Assembly (NCBI RefSeq): GCF_024764775.1
Contig: NZ_JALIGC010000037.1
Span: 377,555-441,554, forward strand
Length of the DNA stretch: 64,000 bases
DNA from: Scandinavium manionii
GTDB taxonomy: Bacteria; Pseudomonadota; Gammaproteobacteria; Enterobacterales; Enterobacteriaceae
Reading direction: 5' to 3'
Made by a program: the position numbers and the translations under genes. The first letter of the stretch is position 1. Every line of letters begins with the position of its first letter. Below, one piece after another: positions 16,278-24,559 of this stretch. The notes under the pieces were generated by a model that worked only from the letters and a program-made list of their open reading frames with translations, did not search any database and had not been told where the DNA came from.

Positions 16278-16877
16278 ATGAAAAAGCTCACCGATAAGCA
16301 AAAAATTCGTCTATGGGAACAGCGGCGTGGTCGCTCGTTTGAGGCCAGTTGTCGGCTGGACGTGCCCGAACCCCACGCACAGGACGCGCTCTTTGCACAG
16401 CGAGTCGCCACGCTTGAGCTTGGTCCACTGCATCGCGGTTTGCCGTGGTTATGCGCTATTCACCAGCAGCTTTTCCAGGATGCCTGGGATTGGGCAGGAG
16501 AACTGCGTGAGGTTGATATTTCCAAGGGTGATACCCGTTTCTGCCATTTCGAATACATCGAAAACGAAGGCAACGACCTGATGCAGGCGCTGGAAGATGA
16601 GCATTACCTCGTCGCACTTCCCAAAGAAGAGTTCATTAAGCGCCTGGCGCACTATTACTGTGAAATTAATGTGTTGCATCCGTTCTTTGTCGGCAGTGGC
16701 CGGGCGCAGCGCGTGTTCTTCGAGCAGCTGGCGATCCACGCGGGCTACGTGCTGGACTGGAGCGTAGTCGACCCGCAAACGTGGAGTCAGGCGAACCAGA
16801 GCGGGACGATGGGTGATTTACAGCCGTTGATGACGCTGTTCACTAAAGTGGTGAGCGAAGCGCAGGAAACTGAGTAG
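16278..16877 (+). CDS. fic: YhfG-Fic fusion: antitoxin N-terminus joined to Fic domain
   Basis: In related genomes ppiA is followed by two genes, yhfG (about 55 codons, FicA antitoxin) and fic (about 200 codons). Here one 199-residue frame replaces both. Residues 1-28 (MKKLTDKQKIRLWEQRRGRS then FEASCRLD) match the YhfG start. From about residue 38 onward (VATLELGPLHRGLPW) it matches Fic from roughly residue 36. Fic's own N-terminus (DKFGEGRDPYLYPG type) and the YhfG C-terminus are gone. The FicA inhibitory motif S-xxx-E-G reads SCRLDV at 24-29. The Fic motif HPFx(D/E)GNGRxxR reads HPFFVGSGRAQR at 134-145, so the acidic metal ligand and Asn are lost. AMPylation activity is doubtful. GGGAGG precedes the ATG. 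Confidence 0.9.
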   Translation: MKKLTDKQKIRLWEQRRGRSFEASCRLDVPEPHAQDALFAQRVATLELGPLHRGLPWLCAIHQQLFQDAWDWAGELREVDISKGDTRFCHFEYIENEGNDLMQALEDEHYLVALPKEEFIKRLAHYYCEINVLHPFFVGSGRAQRVFFEQLAIHAGYVLDWSVVDPQTWSQANQSGTMGDLQPLMTLFTKVVSEAQETE

Positions 16878-16908
16878 AATAGCGCGGTTTGCTGTCACCG
16901 GAGCCGCT

Positions 16909-17472
16909 ATGATCCTGCTTATTGATAACTACGATTCGTTCACCTGGAATCTTTACCAGTACTTTTGCGAGCTGGGTGCCGAGGTGCAGGTCAGGCGAAA
17001 CGATGACATCACGCTGGATGAAGTCGCCCGGTTGTCTCCTGATAAAATCGTGATTTCCCCCGGCCCCTGCACGCCAGATGAGTCCGGGATTTCACTCGAT
17101 GTGATTCGTCTTTACGCGGGCAAAATCCCAATCCTCGGCGTTTGCCTCGGTCATCAGGCCATCGCCCAGGTTTTTGGCGCCACTATCGTGCGGGCGGCAA
17201 AAGTCATGCATGGCAAAACTTCCCCGGTGACGCATACCGGCGCAGGCGTATTCGGCGGACTGAATAATCCTCTCACCGTTACGCGCTATCACTCTCTGGT
17301 CATTGACCCGCCCACGTTGCCTGCGGAATTTGACATCACTGCGCTGAGCGAAACGGGCGAAATTATGGGGATTCTCCATCGCGAATGGGACCTGGAAGGG
17401 GTGCAGTTTCACCCGGAAAGTATCCTTAGCGAGCAGGGGCATCAACTTCTAAAAAACTTCCTCAAGCGATAA
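16909..17472 (+). CDS. pabA: Aminodeoxychorismate synthase glutaminase subunit
   Basis: Supplies ammonia from glutamine to PabB for 4-amino-4-deoxychorismate in p-aminobenzoate/folate synthesis. It is a class I glutamine amidotransferase of 187 residues. The catalytic triad is Cys79 (GVCLGHQ), His168 and Glu170 (QFHPES). The length and start MILLIDNYDSFTWNL are standard. It lies 31 bases after the yhfG-fic gene, consistent with co-transcription, and ends 79 bases before argD. Confidence 0.97.
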   Translation: MILLIDNYDSFTWNLYQYFCELGAEVQVRRNDDITLDEVARLSPDKIVISPGPCTPDESGISLDVIRLYAGKIPILGVCLGHQAIAQVFGATIVRAAKVMHGKTSPVTHTGAGVFGGLNNPLTVTRYHSLVIDPPTLPAEFDITALSETGEIMGILHREWDLEGVQFHPESILSEQGHQLLKNFLKR

Positions 17473-17487
17473 TTCATCTTGCCATGA

Positions 17488-17526
17488 AGTGATTTATTAT
17501 GCATATTTTGTGATTATTATTTCATA
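17488..17526 (+). promoter_or_regulatory. Two ARG boxes (ArgR operator) before argD
   Basis: Two 18-bp sequences, 17488-17505 and 17509-17526, each match the ArgR consensus WNTGAATWWWWATTCANW at 16 of 18 positions. They are separated by exactly 3 bp, as is typical for ArgR hexamer binding. The argD start is 26 bases downstream, so arginine-dependent repression is expected. Confidence 0.88.
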
Positions 17527-17551
17527 ATCATTGCTGCGTAAGAGGATTATC

Positions 17552-18769
17552 ATGGCGACTGAACAGGCTGCAATTACCCGTGCCACATTTGATGAAGTGA
17601 TCCTGCCCATTTATGCCCCGGCGGATTTTATTCCGGTGAAAGGCAACGGCAGTCGCGTGTGGGATCAGCAAGGTAAAGAGTACGTTGATTTTGCGGGCGG
17701 TATTGCGGTGACGGCGCTGGGGCATTGCCACCCGGCACTGGTTGAGGCGCTGAAAAGCCAGGGCGAAACCCTGTGGCACACCAGCAATGTGTTTACCAAC
17801 GAACCGGCGTTGAAGCTGGGGCGTAAGCTGGTGGCCTCGACGTTTGCCGAGCGTGTGGTGTTCATGAACTCCGGTACCGAAGCCAACGAAACCGCGTTCA
17901 AACTGGCGCGTCATTACGCTTCCACGCGCCACAGCCCGTATAAAAGCAAAATCATTGCTTTCAATAATGCGTTCCACGGCCGCTCATTCTTCACGGTTTC
18001 CGTGGGCGGACAGGCAAAATACTCCGACGGCTTTGGGCCAAAGCCAGCGGATATCATCCACGTTCCGTTTAACGATCTGCATGCGGTGAAAGCCGTGATG
18101 GACGATCACACCTGTGCGGTAGTGGTTGAGCCCATCCAGGGTGAAGGCGGCGTGCTGGCGGCGACCCCGGAATTCCTCAAAGGGCTACGTGAACTGTGTG
18201 ATGAACACCAGGCGCTGCTGGTCTTTGACGAAGTGCAGAGTGGCATGGGGCGTACCGGTTCGCTGTTCGCCTACCAGTATTATGGCGTGACGCCGGATAT
18301 CCTGACCAGTGCTAAAGCGCTGGGTGGCGGTTTCCCGGTAAGCGTGGTGCTGACCACGGAAGAGATTGCCAGCGCGTTCCATGTTGGTTCTCACGGCTCT
18401 ACCTACGGCGGGAATCCGCTGGCATGTGCGGTAGCCGGAGCGGCGTTTGATATCATCAATACGCCGGAAGTACTGGGCGGCGTGAACGCCAAACGCGAAC
18501 GTTTTGTGAAGCATTTGCAGAAAATTGATGCGGAATTTGATGTGTTCAGCGATGTTCGCGGCATGGGGCTGCTGATTGGTGCCGAGCTGAAACCACAGTA
18601 CAAAGGTCGCGCTCGTGATTTCCTGCACGCTGCTGCTCATGAGGGCGTGATGGTGTTGAATGCCGGGCCTGACGTAATGCGCTTTGCGCCGTCGCTGGTG
18701 GTGGAAGACGCGGATATCGATGAAGGGATGGTGCGCTTTGCGGCAGCCGTGAAGAAGATAGTCGGCTGA
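17552..18769 (+). CDS. argD: Acetylornithine/succinyldiaminopimelate aminotransferase
   Basis: A PLP-dependent class III aminotransferase acting in arginine synthesis (N-acetylornithine) and in lysine/diaminopimelate synthesis. The PLP-binding motif FDEVQSGMGRTG is visible, with the Schiff-base lysine in LTSAKALGGGF near residue 255 and substrate-side FMNSGTEANETAFKLARHY. I chose ATG 17552 (MATEQAAITRATFDEV), preceded by AGAGGA; an upstream TTG-type start is not needed. It ends 4 bases from the convergent yhfK stop. Confidence 0.96.
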   Translation: MATEQAAITRATFDEVILPIYAPADFIPVKGNGSRVWDQQGKEYVDFAGGIAVTALGHCHPALVEALKSQGETLWHTSNVFTNEPALKLGRKLVASTFAERVVFMNSGTEANETAFKLARHYASTRHSPYKSKIIAFNNAFHGRSFFTVSVGGQAKYSDGFGPKPADIIHVPFNDLHAVKAVMDDHTCAVVVEPIQGEGGVLAATPEFLKGLRELCDEHQALLVFDEVQSGMGRTGSLFAYQYYGVTPDILTSAKALGGGFPVSVVLTTEEIASAFHVGSHGSTYGGNPLACAVAGAAFDIINTPEVLGGVNAKRERFVKHLQKIDAEFDVFSDVRGMGLLIGAELKPQYKGRARDFLHAAAHEGVMVLNAGPDVMRFAPSLVVEDADIDEGMVRFAAAVKKIVG

Positions 18770-18773
18770 CGGT

Positions 18774-20846
18774 TTATGCCTGACGTTTAAGCCAGCTACC
18801 GTGATGTGGGCGCTGGCGCCAGGCCACTGACGAGATGGTGTGCATCGAATTCAGATGGCCCAGAATGCGTTGTAAATGCTGTTCCACGGTGCTTAACGGT
18901 CCGTGGGAGAGCGCCTCCGGCGATTCCATGATATTCGCATCGCCACTTCCCCCCGGCTCGTCATACTCCAGTCGCTGCTGGCAGCGCTGCAGAGCAATCT
19001 CGCAGGACTGCAAATAGCGTTCGGCCAAATCTTCAGTCAGCATGTTGTGCTCGCGCGCCAGCGTCGTCATCGCGTTGATGTGTTCGACGATAAACTGGCT
19101 GTGCGTGACCCACAGCTTCATGTCTGCCAGATAATGCGAGTTAAAGCCGGGCTCCTGCATCGCCTGGTTCAGCGAGTTGAACAGCGCGTTGTGCGCCTGA
19201 TTCACCCGCATCCGCTGATAGGCCAGCGTTGGAGCCTGAGGATCGTTGCTGAGAATCAGTCGGATAGCCTCCTGATCCGCTTCCAGCGCCTGCTGTGCGT
19301 TTTTGCGTAACAGCCCGCTTTGCCACTGTGGCCAAAGCCAGACCATCCCGCCGAAGGCAATCAGACAGCCAATCACCGTGTCGACAAAACGGGCCAGAAT
19401 GAAATGTTCACCGTTCAGGGTCAGCAGCTGAATGGTGTACACCGCAGTGACCGTAAAGCCGACCGTTGCCCAGCCGTAGCTCTTGCGAATGATCAGGTAG
19501 CTCGCCAGGGTGATGACTAACATTGATGCCAGCGTGTAGCCTTCCGGCACGTGAAAGTGCAGCGTGCCTGCGGCTATCACCAACCCGGCAAGCGTGCCCG
19601 CTGCGCGGTGGAAAATCCTGACCCGCGTTGCGCCGTAGCCGTTTTGCGTGACCAGCAGAACGGTCATCAGGATCCAGTACGGTTTCGGCAGATGCAGCGC
19701 CGCGCCCATCAGGCTGGCGATACTCAGCATGACGCTGATTCGCGCCGCACTGCGCAACGCCGGGGATTTTAGCGACAGATAGCTTTTCAGCGCGGCAAAC
19801 AGCGGCAGGCGACGTTCGTTATCGGCCATCAGGTTGCGTGGATAGAGCGGTCGCTGAAGGCGCAGCACGCGAGCGATTCGGCTGAAGTGCCAGGCACAGA
19901 ACTGCCCGACCGGATTATCCGGATGCTGACGTGCAATTTTTTCCAGCGCGCCAATCTGCTTGTCCATGTTGAAACGCTGTGGAAATCGGTGGTAGAGAAT
20001 GTCATCCGCCATCACACGCAGGCGCGCCGCAATGGTCTGTGCATTCCAGCGGATCACCGCTTCGGCGTGGCTGCGTTCAACCAGTTTTTGGACTTCGGCG
20101 GGTTGGTGCAGGCTGACGGAAATGTGCTCCTGCAAATCGAGGCCAATCTGGAAGGCGCGCAGCAGGCGCTTATATTCGTGATTCTGATTGGCGGCCAGCA
20201 TGTGCATTTGTTGATAGCACTGGGTAATCAGGTCGACTGCTTTCTGCTGGCGGCTGAGCAACGGCGGCAGTGCTTTTTCCGGATCGGTGTGTTGAGTCAG
20301 CAGGCTGTATTTGGCTTCACAGTAATCGGCCAGCTGCCGATACAGCAGGCTCAGGGATTCACGTAGCGGCTGTTCGCGCCACATCCAGAACCAGAACCAG
20401 TTGAACAAGCCATACCATAGTGTGCCGAGGGCGTAGATGAGCAGCGGTTCCCAGACCGGCATATTCCCCGCAAGGCTGAGCGTAAAGATGGCCGCAATGA
20501 GCGAGGCGGGCAGTAATCGGGCGTGAAGCGAACTGATTTCTGCGGTGACGCCGAGCAGCAGCGCCAGCCCGGTCAGGATCAGCGGTAAAGGCACGGTGTG
20601 CGCCAGCAGCAGTTGAACTGCGAGGCTACAGCCCGCAAACAGCGAGCCGCCAATAATCAGGCGTTTGAAGAAACGTTTATGCGGTGTGTCCAGCCCGGCA
20701 ATGTTGCAGCAGGCGGGGACTAACGAGAACAGCAGACCGTACTTGAGGTAACCGAGCACCAGACCGATAGCCACGGGGGTACATAACACCAGCGTTTGCC
20801 GCAGTGCATAGTTAATTTCCGGGTGATAAATCAGCCTGCGCCACAT
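18774..20846 (-). CDS. yhfK: YhfK, FUSC/YccS-family inner membrane protein
   Basis: A 690-residue inner membrane protein with two clusters of hydrophobic helices (near 15-150 and 380-510) separated by a long cytoplasmic region, the FUSC (YccS/YhfK) layout. Its function is unknown; relatives include aromatic-acid efflux proteins. I place the start at ATG 20846 (MWRRLIYHPEINYALRQT), as in E. coli. The ATG has no good ribosome binding site. A TTG at 20882 in the same frame lies inside the crp terminator hairpin. It follows crp on the same strand, so expression may depend on read-through. Confidence 0.85.
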   Translation of the reverse strand: MWRRLIYHPEINYALRQTLVLCTPVAIGLVLGYLKYGLLFSLVPACCNIAGLDTPHKRFFKRLIIGGSLFAGCSLAVQLLLAHTVPLPLILTGLALLLGVTAEISSLHARLLPASLIAAIFTLSLAGNMPVWEPLLIYALGTLWYGLFNWFWFWMWREQPLRESLSLLYRQLADYCEAKYSLLTQHTDPEKALPPLLSRQQKAVDLITQCYQQMHMLAANQNHEYKRLLRAFQIGLDLQEHISVSLHQPAEVQKLVERSHAEAVIRWNAQTIAARLRVMADDILYHRFPQRFNMDKQIGALEKIARQHPDNPVGQFCAWHFSRIARVLRLQRPLYPRNLMADNERRLPLFAALKSYLSLKSPALRSAARISVMLSIASLMGAALHLPKPYWILMTVLLVTQNGYGATRVRIFHRAAGTLAGLVIAAGTLHFHVPEGYTLASMLVITLASYLIIRKSYGWATVGFTVTAVYTIQLLTLNGEHFILARFVDTVIGCLIAFGGMVWLWPQWQSGLLRKNAQQALEADQEAIRLILSNDPQAPTLAYQRMRVNQAHNALFNSLNQAMQEPGFNSHYLADMKLWVTHSQFIVEHINAMTTLAREHNMLTEDLAERYLQSCEIALQRCQQRLEYDEPGGSGDANIMESPEALSHGPLSTVEQHLQRILGHLNSMHTISSVAWRQRPHHGSWLKRQA

Positions 20847-20856
20847 CGGGGAAGAG

Positions 20857-20892
20857 ACAAAAACGGCGTACTGCAGGGGCAATACGCCGTTC
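20857..20892 (-). terminator. crp terminator overlapping the yhfK upstream region
   Basis: On the minus strand ACGGCGTA (complement of 20883-20890) pairs with TACGCCGT (complement of 20863-20870), followed directly by TTTTTGT. It is 8 bases past the crp stop and 11 bases before the yhfK ATG. Confidence 0.88.
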
Positions 20893-20899
20893 AGCTAGC

Positions 20900-21532
20900 T
20901 TAGCGGGTACCGTAAACCACGATAGTTTTACCGTGGGCGGAGATCAGGTTCTGATCTTCGAGCATTTTTAGAATGCGGCCAACGGTTTCGCGGGAGCAGC
21001 CGACGATCTGACCGATTTCCTGACGGGTAATTTTAATTTGCATACCGTCCGGGTGGGTCATTGCATCAGGCTGTTTCGCCAGATTCAGCAGCGTCTGCGC
21101 GATACGGCCGGTGACGTCGAGGAATGCCAGGTTGCCTACTTTTTCAGAGGTGACCTGCAGACGATTTGCCATCTGAGAAGAGAGGCGCATCAGGATATCC
21201 GGGTTCACCTGGATAAGCTGACGGAATTTTTTATAAGAAATTTCTGCCACTTCACAAGCGGTTTTCGCCCGAACCCAGGCACTACGCTCCTGACCTTCTT
21301 CGAACAGGCCAAGCTCACCGATGAAATCGCCCTGGTTGAGGTAAGAGAGGATCATCTCTTTACCTTCTTCATCCTTGATGAGTACTGCAACAGAACCTTT
21401 CACGATGTAGTACAGCGTTTCTGCTTTTTCACCCTGGTGAATCAGCGTGCTCTTCGATGGGTACTTATGAATATGGCAATGAGACAAGAACCATTCAAGG
21501 GTAGGGTCTGTTTGCGGTTTGCCAAGCACCAT
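20900..21532 (-). CDS. crp: cAMP receptor protein (catabolite activator)
   Basis: A global transcription regulator that binds cAMP and DNA as a dimer. It has 210 residues, identical in layout to E. coli CRP. The cAMP pocket is GELGLFEEGQERSAW (Gly71, Glu72, Arg82, Ser83) plus Arg123, Thr127 and Ser128. The helix-turn-helix is TRQEIGQIVGCSRETVGRIL. Counting without Met, residue 118 is Ser and 122 is Asn, where E. coli has Ala and Arg; the cAMP contacts are kept. It has a long leader with conserved regulatory sequence. Confidence 0.99.
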   Translation of the reverse strand: MVLGKPQTDPTLEWFLSHCHIHKYPSKSTLIHQGEKAETLYYIVKGSVAVLIKDEEGKEMILSYLNQGDFIGELGLFEEGQERSAWVRAKTACEVAEISYKKFRQLIQVNPDILMRLSSQMANRLQVTSEKVGNLAFLDVTGRIAQTLLNLAKQPDAMTHPDGMQIKITRQEIGQIVGCSRETVGRILKMLEDQNLISAHGKTIVVYGTR

Positions 21533-21838
21533 GCGCGGTTATCCTCTGTTATAAGCTGTCTCCAATGGCAGACACGACACTGCCACTGGCTTTGCAATCG
21601 TATCCTTCCCTGTGCCTGGGAAGTCGGCTGTCGGATTTTACTGCAGCCTGTAATGTGATGTTCTCTGCATACACGCATTACTTCAATGTATTACTGTAGC
21701 AGCCCGACTGTTTTAGCATAGCTTTTGTCGCCTGTCTCCTGGTGTCTCGCTTCAGCATGATGCGCGTCGCCTTCCGTTGCGAGAATTGTTATGTGCGCGT
21801 AATCTGTCAGGAAAATTGCTACTCTGGAGTTAACAAAT
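21533..21838. promoter_or_regulatory. Divergent crp-yhfA regulatory region
   Basis: The 306 bases carry no gene. On the crp strand a -10 like TATGCT lies at 21715-21720, giving a leader of about 170 bases, as in E. coli. Within the leader, TGTGA (21654-21658) with a weaker partner CTGCA (21665-21669) forms an asymmetric CRP site centred near +45, matching the autoregulatory site of E. coli crp. A hairpin, TTCCCTGTGCCTGGGAA, lies at 21606-21622. The right part holds the yhfA promoter, not placed exactly. Confidence 0.7.
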
Positions 21839-22243
21839 ATGCAAGCGCGTGTGAAATGGGTTGAGGGGTTAACCTTCCTGGGTGAGTCAGCTTCTGGCCA
21901 CCAGATTATGATGGATGGTAACTCTGGCGATAAAGCCCCAAGCCCGATGGAAATGGTACTGATGGCCGCGGGTGGTTGCAGCGCGATTGACGTGGTGTCT
22001 ATTCTGCAAAAAGGCCGTCATGACGTGACCGACTGCGAAGTGAAGCTGACTTCCGAGCGTCGCGAAGAAGCGCCACGCTTGTTCACCCACATCAATTTGC
22101 ACTTCATTGTGACCGGTAAAGACCTGAAAGACGCTGCAGTGTCGCGTGCGGTAGATTTGTCTGCGGAGAAATACTGCTCTGTAGCGTTGATGCTGGAAAA
22201 AGCGGCGAAGATTACCCATTCGTTTGAAGTGATCGAAGGGTAA
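21839..22243 (+). CDS. yhfA: OsmC-family protein YhfA
   Basis: A 134-residue OsmC/Ohr-like protein. Both conserved cysteines are present, in GGCSAIDVV (about residue 48) and KYCSVALMLEK (about residue 108), so thiol peroxidase-type chemistry is plausible, but the substrate is unknown. It is divergent from crp and convergent with prkB; a REP pair separates it from prkB. Confidence 0.92.
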   Translation: MQARVKWVEGLTFLGESASGHQIMMDGNSGDKAPSPMEMVLMAAGGCSAIDVVSILQKGRHDVTDCEVKLTSERREEAPRLFTHINLHFIVTGKDLKDAAVSRAVDLSAEKYCSVALMLEKAAKITHSFEVIEG

Positions 22244-22250
22244 GAGTACT

Positions 22251-22307
22251 GCCCGGTGGCGCTGTGCTGACCGGGCGTAAGGCCGGATAAGCAACGCGCC
22301 ATCCGGC
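22251..22307. repeat. Pair of REP (palindromic) units
   Basis: Unit one, 22251-22276, has arms GCCCGGT and ACCGGGC. Unit two, 22282-22307, has arms GCCGGAT and ATCCGGC. Both have the imperfect-palindrome form of enterobacterial REP/BIME sequences. They lie between the convergent ends of yhfA and prkB, the usual location. Confidence 0.85.
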
Positions 22308-22314
22308 AAAAACG

Positions 22315-23184
22315 TTAACCGATCTTTTTGCCTTCCATCAACCGCTCGACCAGCGGTGACATAATCAATTCCATCGCCAGCCCCATTTTCCCGCCTGGTA
22401 CCACCAACGTGTTCATGTGAGAAATGAAAGAACCCTGCAACATCGCCAACAGCCAGGGGAAATCAATATCGCCCAGATTCTGGAAATGGATAACCACAAA
22501 GCTCTCATCCAGTGACGGAATGCCCTTTGCCGCAAACGGGTTGGAGGTGTCGACGGTCGGCACACGCTGGAAGTTGATATGCGTCCGGGAGAATTGCGGC
22601 GTAATGTAGTTAATGTAATCTTCCATCGAACGCACCACTGAATCCATCACCGCTTCGCGTGAGTGACCGCGCTCGCTGGTATCGCGGGTCAGCTTCTGGA
22701 TCCACTCAAGGTTAACAATTGGCACCACGCCCACCAGTAAATCGACGTGTTTCGCGACGTCATTTTGCGGGGTCACGACGCCGCCGTGCAGGCCTTCATA
22801 AAACAGCACGTCGGTTGGTTCAGGCAACGGCTGCCACGGCGTGAAGGTTCCCGGCACCTGATTCCACGGAACGGCTTCATCGTAGGTGTGCAAATACTTG
22901 CGCGATTGTCCGGTTCCGTTCTGACCGTAGGTCATAAACGTATTTTCCAGCAGGCCAAAGTCGTTGGCATCAGGCCCAAAATAGCTGATGTGACGGCCCA
23001 TATCGCGCGCTTTGCGGATAGCCATGTCCATTTCAGGACGCGTGTAACGGTGGAAGCTGTCGCCTTCTACTTCGGCGGCAGTGAGATTGAGCTGAGCAAA
23101 GATTTTACGGAAGGCGAGACTGGTGGTGGTGGTTCCCGCCCCGCTGGAGCCGGTTACGGCGATCACCGGATGTTTGGCAGACAT
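22315..23184 (-). CDS. prkB: Phosphoribulokinase-like protein PrkB
   Basis: A 289-residue P-loop kinase of the phosphoribulokinase/uridine kinase family; its physiological substrate in enterobacteria is not established. The P-loop GSSGAGTTTTS begins at residue 12. FHRYTRPEMD and FYEGLHGGVV are family motifs. I chose ATG 23184 (MSAKHPVIAVTG), which fits the family N-terminus; the upstream open frame lacks similarity. It is downstream of yheT-yheU on the same strand. Confidence 0.93.
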   Translation of the reverse strand: MSAKHPVIAVTGSSGAGTTTTSLAFRKIFAQLNLTAAEVEGDSFHRYTRPEMDMAIRKARDMGRHISYFGPDANDFGLLENTFMTYGQNGTGQSRKYLHTYDEAVPWNQVPGTFTPWQPLPEPTDVLFYEGLHGGVVTPQNDVAKHVDLLVGVVPIVNLEWIQKLTRDTSERGHSREAVMDSVVRSMEDYINYITPQFSRTHINFQRVPTVDTSNPFAAKGIPSLDESFVVIHFQNLGDIDFPWLLAMLQGSFISHMNTLVVPGGKMGLAMELIMSPLVERLMEGKKIG

Positions 23185-23224
23185 AGCTAACAACTCCCTG
23201 CATAAGCAATGGTTTTTATGATAG

Positions 23225-23443
23225 TCAGCCGTGGAATTGGGTACGAGGCATGATGTTGACCGTCTCGTGCAGTTCGGACCACACCAGAACGACATCCCCG
23301 CTTTTCAATTGTTGTTTTACGTCGGCGACCTTGTCTTCAAGCGAACGTTCATGTTCACCATAATCGGTGCCCTCGCGCAATACAAAGCTTTCAATCAGGC
23401 TATCGAGCGTTTCGGGAGCCAGATCTTGCCAGGGAATAATCAT
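23225..23443 (-). CDS. yheU: YheU family small protein
   Basis: A 72-residue cytoplasmic protein of unknown function (UPF0270). It matches E. coli YheU from MIIPWQDLAPETLDSLIESF to the end. ATG 23443 overlaps the yheT stop by 4 bases (ATGA), implying translational coupling. In-frame upstream codons extend into yheT but have no similarity. Confidence 0.92.
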   Translation of the reverse strand: MIIPWQDLAPETLDSLIESFVLREGTDYGEHERSLEDKVADVKQQLKSGDVVLVWSELHETVNIMPRTQFHG

Positions 23444-24462
23444 AACGGGGTTCCTAACCAACGAGTGAGCCAGGCGGGAATGCGTTTCTCCAGCCACATT
23501 TCAGGATGGCGCAGCGTACCGCCGACAAATCCAACGTGACCGCCATACTCCGTCAGCTGGTACTGAATATTGGCCGGAAGCTCTTCCTGAGACGGAATCG
23601 AGTGATGATCCATAAACGGGTCATCTTTGGCGTGAATGATTAACGTCGGTTTGGTTATCTGACTCAGCACCGGCATCGCACTGCATTGGCGGTAGTAATC
23701 AATCGCGTCAGCATAACCGTGAATTTTTGAGGTAATCAGATCATCAAATTCGCGAATACGGCGCACGCTTTTCAGACGTTTCAAATCCACCGGCAACGTT
23801 CCAGGATAAGCCTTCAGTTTGCGAGACGCATTGGCTTTCAGCAGGTTCAGCAGATAGCGCTGATACACGCGGGAGAAACCTTTATCCATATGATAGCTAC
23901 AGGCTTCCAGCATGAATGGCGCGGAGACGATAACCGCGGCATCAAGTGGCGTATTGTCGCCTTCTTTTGCCAGCAGACAGCCCAGCATGTTGCCACCCAG
24001 CGAATAGCCCACTGCGGCCGTTGGGACGTCACCAAATTCACGGCGCAGCCAGGAGAGGAACCAGGTGCCGTCTTCGGTTTCACCCGAATGGTAGATGCGC
24101 TGAGCGCGGTTCGGTTCACCGCTACAGCCGCGGAAATGCATCACCACCCCAAGCCAGCCGCGCTGCTGCGCTGCGTGAATCAGACCGTGAGCGTAAGGGC
24201 TGTACAGGCTGCCTTCCAGGCCGTGAAACACCACCAGGCGAGGTTTATGCCGTGCCTGATTCGGATCTTCACTCCATGCCAGATCGACAAAATCCCCGTC
24301 AGGAAGCTCAAGACGCTGCCAGTGCGGGGTGAACAACACTTTACGACGGATGAGACGCGGCAGCATGGTCTGCAAATGGCAGTTGCGCACGCCTTTCATC
24401 GGCACAAAGGTGTCGTTCTCTTCTGGAGGTACTTCAAAGTCTACGGGGGTTACCTGAGCCAT
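23440..24462 (-). CDS. yheT: YheT, alpha/beta hydrolase
   Basis: A 340-residue predicted esterase/hydrolase of the YheT/ABHD1-3 family. HGLEGS gives the oxyanion-side motif; the nucleophile elbow GYSLGGN is near residue 145; a late Asp is in HAKDDPFM and the His in YGGHVGF. The natural substrate is unknown. It is first in a yheT-yheU-prkB cluster and follows yheS by about 97 bases. Confidence 0.93.
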   Translation of the reverse strand: MAQVTPVDFEVPPEENDTFVPMKGVRNCHLQTMLPRLIRRKVLFTPHWQRLELPDGDFVDLAWSEDPNQARHKPRLVVFHGLEGSLYSPYAHGLIHAAQQRGWLGVVMHFRGCSGEPNRAQRIYHSGETEDGTWFLSWLRREFGDVPTAAVGYSLGGNMLGCLLAKEGDNTPLDAAVIVSAPFMLEACSYHMDKGFSRVYQRYLLNLLKANASRKLKAYPGTLPVDLKRLKSVRRIREFDDLITSKIHGYADAIDYYRQCSAMPVLSQITKPTLIIHAKDDPFMDHHSIPSQEELPANIQYQLTEYGGHVGFVGGTLRHPEMWLEKRIPAWLTRWLGTPL

Positions 24463-24559
24463 ACCTTTACGCTGCTATCGTGAAAAAACGCTCTACTATA
24501 CCGTCATGACGGATATGTGTTTGTGAAAATGAGCCGCAGTGCGCTTTCGTTGAGTTAAA

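Noticed and set aside
20847..20882. Upstream TTG start for yhfK
   Set aside because: It lies inside the crp terminator stem and the extra residues do not resemble the family; ATG 20846 matches the known N-terminus.
23185..23295. N-terminal extension of prkB by 37 codons
   Set aside because: The extension is unlike other PrkB proteins and runs into yheU; ATG 23184 gives the family start.
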